Shown here piece by piece: positions 27,468 to 36,915 of a stretch of 64,000 nt of DNA (the stretch's first letter is position 1; the number at the start of each line of letters is the position of its first letter). Source of the DNA: Ignavibacteriales bacterium. GTDB lineage: Bacteria; Bacteroidota; Ignavibacteria; Ignavibacteriales; Ignavibacteriaceae. The notes under the pieces are model-generated. The model did no database searches and had not been told where the DNA came from. It was given only the letters and a program-made list of their open reading frames with translations. The position numbers and the translations under genes are program-made. The stretch lies in the NCBI GenBank assembly GCA_016707285.1, contig JADJIA010000014.1, forward strand, positions 113,675-177,674, written 5' to 3'.

Positions 27468-27533
27468 GTTTTAAATATTGTTTACTTGATTTTGGTAGCG
27501 ATAAACCGTCCAAAGAGGACAACGGAAATAGAG

Positions 27534-28589
27534 ATGAAACAGTTGTTGAAGAAGAGACCCCTGATAATATCAGGACCTTGTAGTGCAGAAACAGAAGAAC
27601 AGGTAATGGATACCGCAAACAGGCTCGCAGCCACAGGTATGGTTGATGTAATGCGGGCAGGGATTTGGAAACCAAGAACCCGACCCGGCACTTTTGAGGG
27701 AGTGGGAACCAAAGGACTTCCATGGCTTCAACATGCAAGAAAAGCCACGGGTATTCCCCTCGCGGTAGAGGTTGCAACTGCAAGACAGGTGGAGGATGCA
27801 CTTCACTTTGATGTTGATATTTTATGGATTGGAGCCCGTTCCGTGGTTAATCCAATGAGTGTGCAAGAGATTGCAAATGCGCTTAAAGGGAGTGATGTTC
27901 CTGTACTTATCAAAAATCCGATGAACCCTGATATTGATCTTTGGAGTGGGGCAGTTGAAAGAATTTCGATTGCCGGAATCACAAATATTGGTCTGATTCA
28001 CAGGGGATTTAGTACTTATGGCAAACATAAATACAGAAATCCTCCGATCTGGCATTTAGCGATAGAAATGAGAAGAAGATATCCTGATTTAATGATGATC
28101 TGCGATCCTGCACATATTTCTGGAAGGCGTGATTTGATACAATCAGTTTCACAAAAAGCAATTGACCTCGATTTTGACGGTTTGATGATTGAAAGTCATC
28201 GTGATCCCGACAATGCATGGAGTGATGCAAAACAGCAAGTGACACCCGAAGTATTGAAGTCCATTCTCGAGAGTCTGATTTGGAGAGAAAGAACCAGTGA
28301 TTCTGAACCTGTTATGGCAGTTCTTGATGAGTATAGAGAAGTGATAGATCAGATTGATGACGAACTTATGCAGTTGCTTGCAAAAAGAATGAGCATGGCA
28401 GAGCGTATTGGGGAGTATAAAAAAGATAATAAACTTACAATCCTTCAAACAAGCAGATGGAACGAGATACTTGAGCGGGGAATGAATCTTGGGAAAAACC
28501 TCGGTTTGAGTTACGAATTTGTTTCAAATTTTCTTGAATCGGTTCACATGGAAAGTATCAATCACCAAAACAGAGTGATGAACTCGTAG
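27534..28589 (+). CDS. DAHP synthase (type I beta)-chorismate mutase fusion
   Basis: About 351 residues. The start at 27534 avoids the upstream in-frame codon at 27450, which would lie inside the terminator hairpin. The N-terminal DAHP synthase domain has LIISGPCSAE, GIWKPRTRPGTFEG, HRGFSTYGKHKYRN, CDPAHISGRRD and GLMIESHRDP. From about residue 261 an AroQ-type chorismate mutase follows (MAVLDEYREVIDQIDDEL, then LLAKRMSMAERIGEYKK). The enzyme catalyses the first step of the shikimate pathway and the chorismate-to-prephenate step; prephenate is the substrate of the upstream tyrA product. This fusion is known in Bacteroidota. Expression is very likely controlled by the attenuator. Confidence 0.93.
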   Translation: MKQLLKKRPLIISGPCSAETEEQVMDTANRLAATGMVDVMRAGIWKPRTRPGTFEGVGTKGLPWLQHARKATGIPLAVEVATARQVEDALHFDVDILWIGARSVVNPMSVQEIANALKGSDVPVLIKNPMNPDIDLWSGAVERISIAGITNIGLIHRGFSTYGKHKYRNPPIWHLAIEMRRRYPDLMMICDPAHISGRRDLIQSVSQKAIDLDFDGLMIESHRDPDNAWSDAKQQVTPEVLKSILESLIWRERTSDSEPVMAVLDEYREVIDQIDDELMQLLAKRMSMAERIGEYKKDNKLTILQTSRWNEILERGMNLGKNLGLSYEFVSNFLESVHMESINHQNRVMNS

Positions 28590-28636
28590 GATATTTCATT
28601 ATATTTAATCTTTTGATATAGAAAGAAATCACTCGA

Positions 28637-29830
28637 TTGAAATTGTATCTGTTGTTAAGTTTGATATTGGTTGGCGGGTTATTTGCCCAGATGCCCGATA
28701 AATATGTGGTACTTGTAATAATTGATGGCGCCCGGTATTCTGAAACGCTTGGTGACACTGCCGGCACCTATACTCCAAATATGAAAAGACTGGCACTTGA
28801 GGGTTCAGTAATCGATTCATTTTTCAACAATGGCGCAACTGTTACCAGCAGGGGGGTTCCTGCAATCTGGAGTGGGTCGTGGTCAACTCCTAAAGATACT
28901 TTTTACAACGGTTTTAATACACAATATGCCACCGTCCCCACACTTTGGGAATATTTCAGGAAGGAACATCAACAGGATTCAACCGAAGCGATGTACATCA
29001 TGAAATATCTGGGTTCCCCCTGGTTGCAAAGTTTTAGACCCGACTATGGACCGGCTTACTGGCCATGGTATATTCTTCAGGGGAGCAGCGACATTTCCGT
29101 TTGGCAAAATGCCAAAAGTAAACTTCAGACACATCACCCAAGACTTTCAGTTCTCTATTTTTCAGATGTTGACCACTATGGACATGAAGGGAATTGGGAT
29201 GTTTACACAAGGTCGATAGCGGTTGCAGACAGTATTGTAAATCTTCTTTGGAATTTTGTTCAAGCCGATCCCGTTTACAAAGATAAAACAACCATTCTGG
29301 TCACTAATGATCATGGAAGACATCTTGACGGAGTGTCAACCGGATTTGTGGGACATGGTGATGGATGTTTTGGCTGTAGAAGAATTATGCTTTTTGCAAT
29401 CGGTGCAGATGTTAAAAAGGGGATTCACACAAACACCAAAAGATATATCCCTGATATCGTTCCCACTATCGGCAAGATTTTGAATTTTCCGACTCCTGTT
29501 GTTTCGGGTACCTCAATGAATGAGATATTAAACCCAACAACAGATATAACCGATTCTGAAATTCCTTCAAATTTTTCTCTAAATCAAAATTATCCAAACC
29601 CCTTTAATCCCACCACAGTGATTGGGTTTGATCTGCCCGTTGATGGTAATGTCTCATTAAAAGTGTTTAACATGATGGGGGAAGAGGTGGGTGAGCTTGT
29701 TAATGAATACAGGTCAGCCGGTAAACATCAAGTGGGTTTTGATGCGTCGGGGATTCCGTCAGGTGTCTATTTCTACAGACTGGAATCGGGGAGTCATCGA
29801 TCGATCAAAAAGATGCTTCTGATCAAATAA
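28637..29830 (+). CDS. Secreted alkaline-phosphatase-superfamily phosphodiesterase with T9SS domain
   Basis: A 397-residue exported protein. Translation most likely starts at the TTG at 28637, directly giving a signal peptide (KLYLLLSLILVGGLFAQ). The metal-binding framework of the nucleotide pyrophosphatase/phosphodiesterase branch is visible: VVLVIIDGARYSE with Asp30, a candidate Thr/Ser nucleophile in NNGATVTSRGVP (residues 64-75), FSDVDHYGHEG, VTNDHGRH and VGHGDG. The final 85 residues are a T9SS domain (NYPNPFNPTTVIGF to KKMLLIK). Substrate unknown; phosphodiesters or phosphonates are possible. A terminator follows. Confidence 0.85.
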   Translation: MKLYLLLSLILVGGLFAQMPDKYVVLVIIDGARYSETLGDTAGTYTPNMKRLALEGSVIDSFFNNGATVTSRGVPAIWSGSWSTPKDTFYNGFNTQYATVPTLWEYFRKEHQQDSTEAMYIMKYLGSPWLQSFRPDYGPAYWPWYILQGSSDISVWQNAKSKLQTHHPRLSVLYFSDVDHYGHEGNWDVYTRSIAVADSIVNLLWNFVQADPVYKDKTTILVTNDHGRHLDGVSTGFVGHGDGCFGCRRIMLFAIGADVKKGIHTNTKRYIPDIVPTIGKILNFPTPVVSGTSMNEILNPTTDITDSEIPSNFSLNQNYPNPFNPTTVIGFDLPVDGNVSLKVFNMMGEEVGELVNEYRSAGKHQVGFDASGIPSGVYFYRLESGSHRSIKKMLLIK

Positions 29831-29847
29831 AAGTTTATTTAAATGTT

Positions 29848-29878
29848 GAAGATGGCTCAATTTGGGCCCTCTTCTTTT
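29848..29878 (+). terminator. Intrinsic terminator, possibly bidirectional
   Basis: GAAGATGGCTCAA pairs with TTGGGCCCTCTTC (one mismatch, one G-U) and is followed by TTTT. It separates two convergent T9SS-protein genes. Confidence 0.7.
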
Positions 29879-29891
29879 AAACAGAACAATT

Positions 29892-31106
29892 CTATTTTAA
29901 TAATATCATCTTGCCTGTGGCTTTATAACTTTGTTCACCTTCGAAGAACAGAGAATAAAAATATACTCCGGAAGAAAGATTATTTGCCTCAAACCTGACC
30001 GAATTGTAGCCTGATTTTCCTTCAATAGTTACAGGTGGTCCGACGACACTCCCCCTTGAATCATAAATTACCATCTTCACGATACCATCTTTAGGGAGAT
30101 TAAAACCAATCATGGTTGAGTTGTTAAAAGGATTTGGGAAGTTCCCTTTTAGTGAAAAATCTGTTGGTTCCAGCGGTTTTGAATCATTTATGTCGGTAGC
30201 CATATCGATCGTGATCCAACTGTTACCTTTGTCGGAAGAATATCTCAACAGATTTGAATCCTCTTCTTTGACAACCACACAACTGCCACCGGCTTTGATA
30301 TCGGCAATTGTATTACTGCCATTTTTATATACTTGTGACCATGTTGTGCCACCATCAGTGGTTCGGATAACTCTCGGATTGCTATAAACTGCCTGATACC
30401 CTGTTTGTGGATCGGCAAACCATCCGGCGGGACTTAAGGTTCCCTCTTCCTCATGTTTCATCACCCATGAATCCCCGCCATTAGTGGTTGTATAGACTTT
30501 TGACATAGTGCTTAAATGACCAAAGTCTGTATTCACAAAATGGGAAACACCCTTTTCACCGAGTGAAGTTATCTCAGTCCATGTTTTGCAAGAGTCAGTT
30601 GACTTAAGATAATGGATCGCTCCCTGGAAAGGATTAAAATAGGGGGCATAAAGATAAACTTTGGAGGCTTTTGAGATACCAAGAAAACTGAAAAAGGAAT
30701 AGTTGGTTATCGGAAGGTTTACAGTCACGGAATCGAAAGAATTTCCGCCGTTAAATGATCTGTAAAGTTGGTTGTTGTCTCCAAAAATATATATTGTATT
30801 TTCAGAAGCAGCCATTCCAGAATTGTTTTTGTTTAATATTTCTACCCAGGTGTTGCCTGTATCGGTGGTTTTGAATATTCGTCCACCTCTTGAGGCATAA
30901 CCTGTTGTAGAATTTATGAAAAAAAGAGCATTAACTGATTTGGATGTGTCACCAAAATTGATCAACTCGAAAGTTGGTCCGGGACCGGCTTGTCTGAATA
31001 CCTGATTATTCATGTAAACAAACAATTTATCTCCTGCAAACCCGGGGATTTGTGAGTAGAGCAGGGAAGTGGTAAGGATAAATATAACAACAATTAATCT
31101 GTACAT
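29892..31106 (-). CDS. Secreted Ycf48/BNR-repeat protein with T9SS sorting domain
   Basis: A 404-residue exported protein with signal peptide (MYRLIVVIFILTTSLLYSQ). Repeated segments such as GRIFKTTDTGNTWVEIL, RSFNGGNSFDSV, TTNGGDSWVM and RTTDGGTTWSQVY are sialidase-like/Ycf48-type propeller blades. The C-terminal NFPNPFNNSTMIGF to GKMILLK is the T9SS tail. There is no catalytic motif for a sialidase, so it is probably a structural or binding propeller on the surface. The same repeat type is found in the broken gene at 54372. Confidence 0.83.
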   Translation of the reverse strand: MYRLIVVIFILTTSLLYSQIPGFAGDKLFVYMNNQVFRQAGPGPTFELINFGDTSKSVNALFFINSTTGYASRGGRIFKTTDTGNTWVEILNKNNSGMAASENTIYIFGDNNQLYRSFNGGNSFDSVTVNLPITNYSFFSFLGISKASKVYLYAPYFNPFQGAIHYLKSTDSCKTWTEITSLGEKGVSHFVNTDFGHLSTMSKVYTTTNGGDSWVMKHEEEGTLSPAGWFADPQTGYQAVYSNPRVIRTTDGGTTWSQVYKNGSNTIADIKAGGSCVVVKEEDSNLLRYSSDKGNSWITIDMATDINDSKPLEPTDFSLKGNFPNPFNNSTMIGFNLPKDGIVKMVIYDSRGSVVGPPVTIEGKSGYNSVRFEANNLSSGVYFYSLFFEGEQSYKATGKMILLK

Positions 31107-31149
31107 TTTATTACTATATACTTATTGGTGGATTAAAACAAAGGAGTGA

Positions 31150-32679
31150 TCAGATATTCTCCTTTTTGGTTGAATAAAGCTCAATTGGGATAATTACAGT
31201 AAAAGTGGTGCCAACACCCGGTTCACTTTCCAACAAAATTTCTCCCTTCAATTTTTCGACAAACTTTTTTGTAACAGTCAAGCCAAGGCCTGTACCTTCA
31301 AAATTCCTGCCAATTCCCTCACTTACTTGTCTAAATTCTTCAAAAATAAGCATTTGATTATGTTTTGCTATTCCGATACCGGTATCTTGAACTTTAAGAG
31401 TCAGGTTCTTTCCCTGATCTGTTGAGACCTCGCCAAGTTCAACCTTTACACCCCCTGAGGTGGTAAATTTCACGGCGTTATTAATCAAATTTATACAAAT
31501 GTGGCTAAAAACTCTCTCATCAATGATGGCGGGTACCCGATGAGGTGGTTTAATGAGTTCAAAAGTGAGATTTTTTCTTTTTGCCTCTGAGAGGAAAATA
31601 TTAAAAGATTCAGTAACAATTTCGGAAGCGTCACATTCAAATTGTGATATTTCAAGCTTATCAGCCTCAATTTTTGACAGGTCGAGGATAAGATTAAGAG
31701 TATCCATCAATCTTTTTGCACTTTTGTGAATCACCTGCGCATATTCGACCACGGTTGGGGCAAATTCATCCTCGCTTAAAAGATCAGAATAGCCGATAAT
31801 CCCTGTCATCGGAGTACGGAGTTCGTGACACATATTGGCAAGGAAACTCGTTTTTAACCGGTTCATCTCCTCAGCGGTTTCTTTTGCAACTATCAACTCC
31901 TGTTCATATTTTTTTCTTGCTGTGATGTCGGCGATGATTGTCATAATACCATCGGCACCATTGGGAAGGATAATATTGGATTCAATTAATTCCACATTTA
32001 CAATCTCACCGTCATTTCTGACCCCGGCGGTTTCCTGCTTCAAAATTCCGCCTCGTTTTATCCTCTCGAGATCAGTGTTGATTTGTCCTATTTTTTCAGG
32101 AGGTGTGATCTTTGCGATGGAATTACCAACCATTTCTTCCCTGGAATACCCCATGATTGTAGTAAAAGTTTCGTTCACATCAATCACAATTCCATCGGCA
32201 TTTTGAAGAATTATTGCAACCGGTGAAAGGTTAAAAAGAGATTTATACCGGGCTTCACTTTCAATGAGGGCATTTTGGGCTATAAGTCGTTCAATATTGT
32301 GTTTTCTGTCCTCAAGGGCCCGGATTATCGCTGTTCCCAATCTGATAATCTGCTCTTTTATAACATAATTTGCAGCGCCTGATTTCATACATTCCACGGC
32401 TGTCTCTTCATCCACAGATCCGGTAACAATTATGACGGGGGTAACAGGGGAATGTATCTTTGCGAGTCTTACTGCCGTAAGCCCATCAAACGAGGGCATG
32501 CTATAGTCGGATAAAACAATATCGGGAGCAAAATCTGTAAGCTCTTTTAAAAAATCCTCCTCGGTTTGCACAACTCTGTAGGTGCAGTTGCTGAGAACTT
32601 TTTGTACCTCTCTTTTGGTGAGTTCGACATCCGTAGGCATGTCTTCAACTATTAGAATTTTATAGTGTGTGTCATTCAT
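31150..32679 (-). CDS. Hybrid sensor: receiver-PAS-histidine kinase
   Basis: 509 residues with no membrane segment, hence a cytoplasmic kinase. An N-terminal receiver domain (about 5-125) has phosphoacceptor Asp58 in VLSDYSMP and conserved Lys108. A PAS domain (about 140-255) follows, then HisKA with His285 in NMCHELRTPMTGIIGYS. The HATPase domain contains ICINLINNAVKFTTSGG, DTGIGI and EGTGLGL. It is the last gene of a three-gene phosphorelay operon. The receiver in front suggests it takes phosphate or input from the preceding kinase; that flow is inference. No DNA-binding output is encoded in the operon. Confidence 0.9.
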   Translation of the reverse strand: MNDTHYKILIVEDMPTDVELTKREVQKVLSNCTYRVVQTEEDFLKELTDFAPDIVLSDYSMPSFDGLTAVRLAKIHSPVTPVIIVTGSVDEETAVECMKSGAANYVIKEQIIRLGTAIIRALEDRKHNIERLIAQNALIESEARYKSLFNLSPVAIILQNADGIVIDVNETFTTIMGYSREEMVGNSIAKITPPEKIGQINTDLERIKRGGILKQETAGVRNDGEIVNVELIESNIILPNGADGIMTIIADITARKKYEQELIVAKETAEEMNRLKTSFLANMCHELRTPMTGIIGYSDLLSEDEFAPTVVEYAQVIHKSAKRLMDTLNLILDLSKIEADKLEISQFECDASEIVTESFNIFLSEAKRKNLTFELIKPPHRVPAIIDERVFSHICINLINNAVKFTTSGGVKVELGEVSTDQGKNLTLKVQDTGIGIAKHNQMLIFEEFRQVSEGIGRNFEGTGLGLTVTKKFVEKLKGEILLESEPGVGTTFTVIIPIELYSTKKENI

Positions 32680-32707
32680 CTCTGTTAATCCTTACAAAAG
32701 TTCCGGG

Positions 32708-33154
32708 CTATTTTGGAGGTTCATTTAAAAGCAACCAATACATTCCCACCTGCGCCACGGCTTTAACAAAATCTTCAAATTGGACGGGTTTTACTACATA
32801 GCTGTTAACCCCAAGTTCGTAAGCCGCTTTTATATCGGGGTCTTCTTTTGATGAAGTTACCACCACCACGGGCATTTTGTGGGTCGATTCATTTTCTCTG
32901 ATCTCTTTTAATACTTCCAAACCGTTAATTTTGGGGAGTTTTAGATCGAGAAAAATTGCTTTAAGGGTTGAGAGTATTGATTCTCCCTCAAACTCTCCTT
33001 TGCTAAAAAGGAAATTGAGTGCCTCTTCTCCATCTTCACAAATTTTTATGTTGTTCGAAACATGATTTTTCCTTAGTGCCCTCAGCATTAAGGTGGCATC
33101 ATTAGGATTGTCTTCAACAATTAAAATTTCAACGGGGGTATTGTTTTCTTCCAT
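32708..33154 (-). CDS. Single-domain response regulator (Rcp1-like)
   Basis: 148 residues consisting only of a receiver domain. Acidic residues in LIVEDNPNDA, phosphoacceptor Asp70 in IFLDLKLPKINGLEVL, Thr/Ser in VVVVTSS and Lys in SYVVKPVQF are all present. The long segment between beta-2 and the Asp (EEALNFLFSKGEF) is typical of Rcp1-type regulators that partner with phytochrome-like kinases. The gene lies 7 bp after the PAS/GAF kinase and 28 bp before the hybrid kinase. Without an output domain it likely acts as a phosphate shuttle. Confidence 0.92.
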   Translation of the reverse strand: MEENNTPVEILIVEDNPNDATLMLRALRKNHVSNNIKICEDGEEALNFLFSKGEFEGESILSTLKAIFLDLKLPKINGLEVLKEIRENESTHKMPVVVVTSSKEDPDIKAAYELGVNSYVVKPVQFEDFVKAVAQVGMYWLLLNEPPK

Positions 33155-33161
33155 GTAGTAA

Positions 33162-35174
33162 TTACTTTCCGGTTTCTGCCTTTTTCAATGTAAAATAAAA
33201 CTTTGCACCTGCGTTTAACTCTGATTCAGCCCACACTTTGCCGCCATGACGGTGAACAATTCTTTGGACAATTGCCAGACCAACTCCGGTTCCTTCAAAT
33301 TCCTTAATAGTGTGCAGTCGTTGAAAAACTCCGAAGAGTTTAGCTGCATACTTCATATTAAATCCGGCACCATTGTCTTCCACTGTGAAAACAAAGGAGT
33401 CATTTTTTTCGTAAAAATCAATCTTAACGGTTGGCTCTTCAACTTTCCTTGAAAATTTTATTGCGTTCGAAAGGAGATTTTGCCAAACCTGCTTGATCAT
33501 TAGAGGATCAGCCTTAACAACCGGAAGTATTGGGCATGTAAACTTAATTTTTTCTCTTTGTTCGGGCGTTGTAAGCATTTCATAAAGCGAAGAGATAATG
33601 GGGTTTAAGTCAACGGGTAAAAAGTGTAATTCTGATCTTGAAAGTCTCGAAAACTGCAGTAGTTCATCAATCAGTTGCCCCATGGTTTCAGCATTGTCAG
33701 AGATTACTTTACAAACCACCCTGCCCTGGTCATCGAGAGTATCGTAATAGTCTTCCATGAGAATTTTACTAAATCCGTCTATTGCCCTTAGTGGTGCTCT
33801 CAGATCGTGAGAAACTGTGTATGCAAAAGCTTCAAGCTCTTTATTAGCGGCATTTAGTTCCTCGGTTCTTTCAATAACTCTTGTTTCGAGTGTGGAATTC
33901 AAAGCCATAACTTCAGCTTCAGCTTTTTCTCTTTCTGTCTCGTCGTCGATATGGTCGATACCCGAAGTGATATTCATTGCCACTTCGTTTAAGAGTTCAA
34001 CATCTTTTTTCTTAAAAACATGTTCTTTATCAGAATAAATATTTAACGCACCAATCACCTTTTTCCTGAAATAGAATGGGAATGATGCAGAAGCCCTGAA
34101 TCCGGCACCATGAGCCAAATCACGCCAAAGAGAAGTTTTTGGATCGTTAAAAAAATCGTTACAGATATATGGTCTGTTCTCTTTTATAGCCGTTGCTGTT
34201 GGTCCCATCGTTGCGGGTTCGTCATCCAGATGAATTACGATGTTTTCAGCATAAGCTCTTTTATCGCCTGCAATTATTCGGGGTCTAAGAGTTCTTTCGG
34301 TTTCGTTGATTTCCCCTATCCAGGCAAGTTTAAATCCTCCCGCTTTTATCAGGATATCACAAATACGCTGTAAAAGTGAATCAACACTTTTTGTATTTAC
34401 GAGCGCTTTGTTTGTCTGGCTAAGAACAGTGTATAATCTGTTAAGTCTGTAAATTTCTTCTTCTGCTTTTTTTCTCGAGGTGATATCAGTCATTATTGAT
34501 ATCAATCCCATTCTGTTGTTTTCGAGAGGGAAAGCACTTTCAGTCAGTTGTACATTAATTACCCTCCCGTTTTTGCACTTTCCATAAGATTCCTGGATCA
34601 ACACCTCCCCGGAAATTACCTTTTGGATGTCGTTGCTGATAATGCCCGGGTCTTTGTCGAGGGTAAGAAAACGCACATGTTTTCCAATTGTCTCTTCTCT
34701 GCTATAGCCAAGGAGATTAAAAAAAGCGGGATTTGCGTCGAGGATAAAACCATCTTCGTCTTCAAGCAGGATAGCTTCAGGAGCCAATTCATATAAAGAT
34801 CTGTATCGCTGCTCGCTGTTTCGCAGTTGAGTAATGTCATTAATCAAAAGGTGAACATATTCTTTTCCATCCATTGTAATAGTTGTGCCCACAATATCGG
34901 AATAAAATGAAGTTCCGTCTTGCGCCAACAGGTGCAGATCATGAATTTCAAAAGTGTCGTTTCTTTCGGGAGAATTCAGGCTTTTGATTGTCTCTTGCAG
35001 TGAAGAAGGGTGGACAAAGTCGAGGATCGGCTTGCCGATGAGATCGGATTTTGAGGTTGCTCTGAATTTTTTGACTGCTGCGTTATTCACATAAACAAAA
35101 CTGTTATAATCGTGAATCACCGTAGGCGCCGGGTAAACCTCGAGCAGTTTCAGGGATAATTTTTCGTCACTCAT
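33162..35174 (-). CDS. PAS-PAS-GAF histidine kinase
   Basis: 670 residues, no transmembrane segments. Two PAS domains (about 5-115 and 125-240; the second has ANPAFFNLLGYSREE) are followed by a GAF domain (about 250-405) and HisKA with His456 in AYTVSHDLRAPLRAIDGFSK. The HATPase domain has VWQNLLSNAIKFSRK, DNGAGFNM and EGTGVGLAIV. The HisKA type (SHDLRAPLRAI) is that of phytochrome-family kinases, which pair with Rcp1-like regulators as found next door. The GAF domain lacks an obvious bilin-binding Cys context, so the signal is unknown. First gene of the operon, divergent from the MFS transporter. Confidence 0.9.
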   Translation of the reverse strand: MSDEKLSLKLLEVYPAPTVIHDYNSFVYVNNAAVKKFRATSKSDLIGKPILDFVHPSSLQETIKSLNSPERNDTFEIHDLHLLAQDGTSFYSDIVGTTITMDGKEYVHLLINDITQLRNSEQRYRSLYELAPEAILLEDEDGFILDANPAFFNLLGYSREETIGKHVRFLTLDKDPGIISNDIQKVISGEVLIQESYGKCKNGRVINVQLTESAFPLENNRMGLISIMTDITSRKKAEEEIYRLNRLYTVLSQTNKALVNTKSVDSLLQRICDILIKAGGFKLAWIGEINETERTLRPRIIAGDKRAYAENIVIHLDDEPATMGPTATAIKENRPYICNDFFNDPKTSLWRDLAHGAGFRASASFPFYFRKKVIGALNIYSDKEHVFKKKDVELLNEVAMNITSGIDHIDDETEREKAEAEVMALNSTLETRVIERTEELNAANKELEAFAYTVSHDLRAPLRAIDGFSKILMEDYYDTLDDQGRVVCKVISDNAETMGQLIDELLQFSRLSRSELHFLPVDLNPIISSLYEMLTTPEQREKIKFTCPILPVVKADPLMIKQVWQNLLSNAIKFSRKVEEPTVKIDFYEKNDSFVFTVEDNGAGFNMKYAAKLFGVFQRLHTIKEFEGTGVGLAIVQRIVHRHGGKVWAESELNAGAKFYFTLKKAETGK

Positions 35175-35436
35175 TCAAATTTCTTGGATGCTTATGGTTT
35201 TCCGGTTGAAATCCAAATTTGGTTATTTATTTATGGTAATATGAAATATAGCGAAATTCATGGATTGAATTACTCAAAAAATCGAGTTTTTTTGCAATTT
35301 TATTGACTGATTATCTGCGTGGGTGTATTAATCTTGTTTGAACGGCAATTATTATGAATTTTTTCATTAAAAGAGTGGATTTCGAAATTATTGAGATATT
35401 TTTGAAAGTATTATTAAATTTTTTTGGACAGAGAAA

Positions 35437-36819
35437 ATGAACGACAAAACAGAAGAAACCGGAATAATTCAACAGACATTAAAAGAAGTTACTCAACCTT
35501 TTAAAGACCTTATTCACTCACCAAGGGCATTATGGGGAATAAATATTTCATATTTGCTTGAGGGACTGACATATTTTGGGGTGGTAGGTCTTTTGACCAT
35601 CTTTTTCACAGAAGATATTGGATTAAACGACATTCAATCGGGTCAAATGGTTGGATTCCTGACGGCAGGAATTACACTAAGTATGCTTTTTTTGGGTGCA
35701 ACTGTTGATATTATCGGTGTCAGGATGTCACTGCTTATTTCTCTGATGGCGATGTTGGTTGGGAGGGTGTTGCTGGCGGTAAGTCCAACTTTGTTCCCGG
35801 GGACGGGGCTTTGGGGTTCGGCTCATATTACCGCAATGATCGGAATTGTCGGGATCATCATCGGTTATGGCATCTATCAACCAGCGTGTTATGCGGGGAT
35901 AAAACGCTTCACAGATGAAAAAACTTCTGCGATGGGTTATGCGATGCTTTATGCATTGATGAATCTTGGGGGATTTCTCCCCGGGTTGATTTCTCCTCCT
36001 GTAAGGAAAAGTTTTGGAATTACAGGTGTGTTTTGGGTGTATGTTGTCCTTACAGTCGTAGGAATATTATCCGTTCTTTTTATCCTGACGAAAAAAACCG
36101 TAAAGATGGCTGAAGCCAATCTTAGTGATGAGAAAAAAGCTGAAGTTAAGGCAGAAAATGAAATGCCTTTTGGTGACAAGATGAGATATTATATGAAAAA
36201 TTTTCCGCTTAAAGATATGCGGTTTCTCTTCTTCATTTTTATTTTGATCCCTGTCCAAACCCTTTTTGCACATAACTGGTTGACACTCCCAACATATTGT
36301 TACCGTGCTTTTACGGGGGTTGTAAGTGAAAATTTTGAATTTTTTACAAATTTTAATCCTATTCTTATTTTTATTCTTACTCCGGCCGTAGCAGCCTTAA
36401 CTGCGAAGAAAAATGCTTACAAAATGATGATTTGGGGTACATTTGTGATGGCTTCACCAACATTTATCCTTGCCCTCGGCCCAAACATTTATACTCTATT
36501 TGGTTATCTGATTATCATGACAATTGGTGAAGCGATGTGGCAACCACGCTTCCTGCAATGGGTTGCCGAGATTGCTCCAAAAGGGATGACGGGGATTTAT
36601 ATGGGAATAGGTCAATTCCCCTGGTTCCTTACTAAAGTGGTAACATCTCTTTATTCCGGATGGTTCTTAATGAATTATGCTCCTGACGGGGTAGCACCTG
36701 AGAAAATGAACACTGAGATGATGTGGTTGATTTATGGATTTATCGCAATTATCAGTCCAATTGGTTTGATCCTCGCAAGAAAATGGATGCTGAAAGGTTT
36801 TAAGACAAAAAGCGAGTAG
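35437..36819 (+). CDS. MFS transporter (POT/peptide-transporter-like)
   Basis: 460 residues with about 12 hydrophobic segments, for example VVGLLTIFFTEDIGL, VGFLTAGITLSMLFLGA and AMIGIVGIIIGYGIY. A charged central loop (AEANLSDEKKAEVKAENE) separates the two halves. The N-terminal region NISYLLEGLTYFGVVGLL resembles POT family members, but the POT signature motifs are not clearly present, so the substrate is left open. GGACAGAG precedes the ATG. Located in the inner membrane. It is transcribed divergently from the sensor kinase operon across 262 bp. Confidence 0.82.
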   Translation: MNDKTEETGIIQQTLKEVTQPFKDLIHSPRALWGINISYLLEGLTYFGVVGLLTIFFTEDIGLNDIQSGQMVGFLTAGITLSMLFLGATVDIIGVRMSLLISLMAMLVGRVLLAVSPTLFPGTGLWGSAHITAMIGIVGIIIGYGIYQPACYAGIKRFTDEKTSAMGYAMLYALMNLGGFLPGLISPPVRKSFGITGVFWVYVVLTVVGILSVLFILTKKTVKMAEANLSDEKKAEVKAENEMPFGDKMRYYMKNFPLKDMRFLFFIFILIPVQTLFAHNWLTLPTYCYRAFTGVVSENFEFFTNFNPILIFILTPAVAALTAKKNAYKMMIWGTFVMASPTFILALGPNIYTLFGYLIIMTIGEAMWQPRFLQWVAEIAPKGMTGIYMGIGQFPWFLTKVVTSLYSGWFLMNYAPDGVAPEKMNTEMMWLIYGFIAIISPIGLILARKWMLKGFKTKSE

Positions 36820-36828
36820 TTTTTTAGG

Positions 36829-36857
36829 TATTAGGTATTAAATATCAGGTATTATTT
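36829..36857. repeat. Short TAATACC-type repeat, reverse orientation
   Basis: AGGTATTAGGTATTAAATAT is followed by CAGGTATTA. It is the reverse complement of the array at 27250-27283. Confidence 0.55.
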
Positions 36858-36864
36858 TTGTGAA

Positions 36865-36895
36865 TTGGATTAAGTTACAATAATGACTATATTTG
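36865..36895 (+). promoter_or_regulatory. Bacteroidota-type promoter of the Phd/RelE pair
   Basis: TTG (36865-36867), 20 nt, then TATATTTG (36888-36895). The architecture is identical to the promoter at 27293-27323. The antitoxin ATG follows 20 bp later. Confidence 0.75.
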
Positions 36896-36915
36896 GTCTT
36901 TAAAAGGACTGTGTT

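Noticed and set aside
27450..27533. Extended N-terminus of the DAHP synthase starting at 27450
   Set aside because: It would run through the terminator loop and T-run, and the family homology starts at 27534 or just after.
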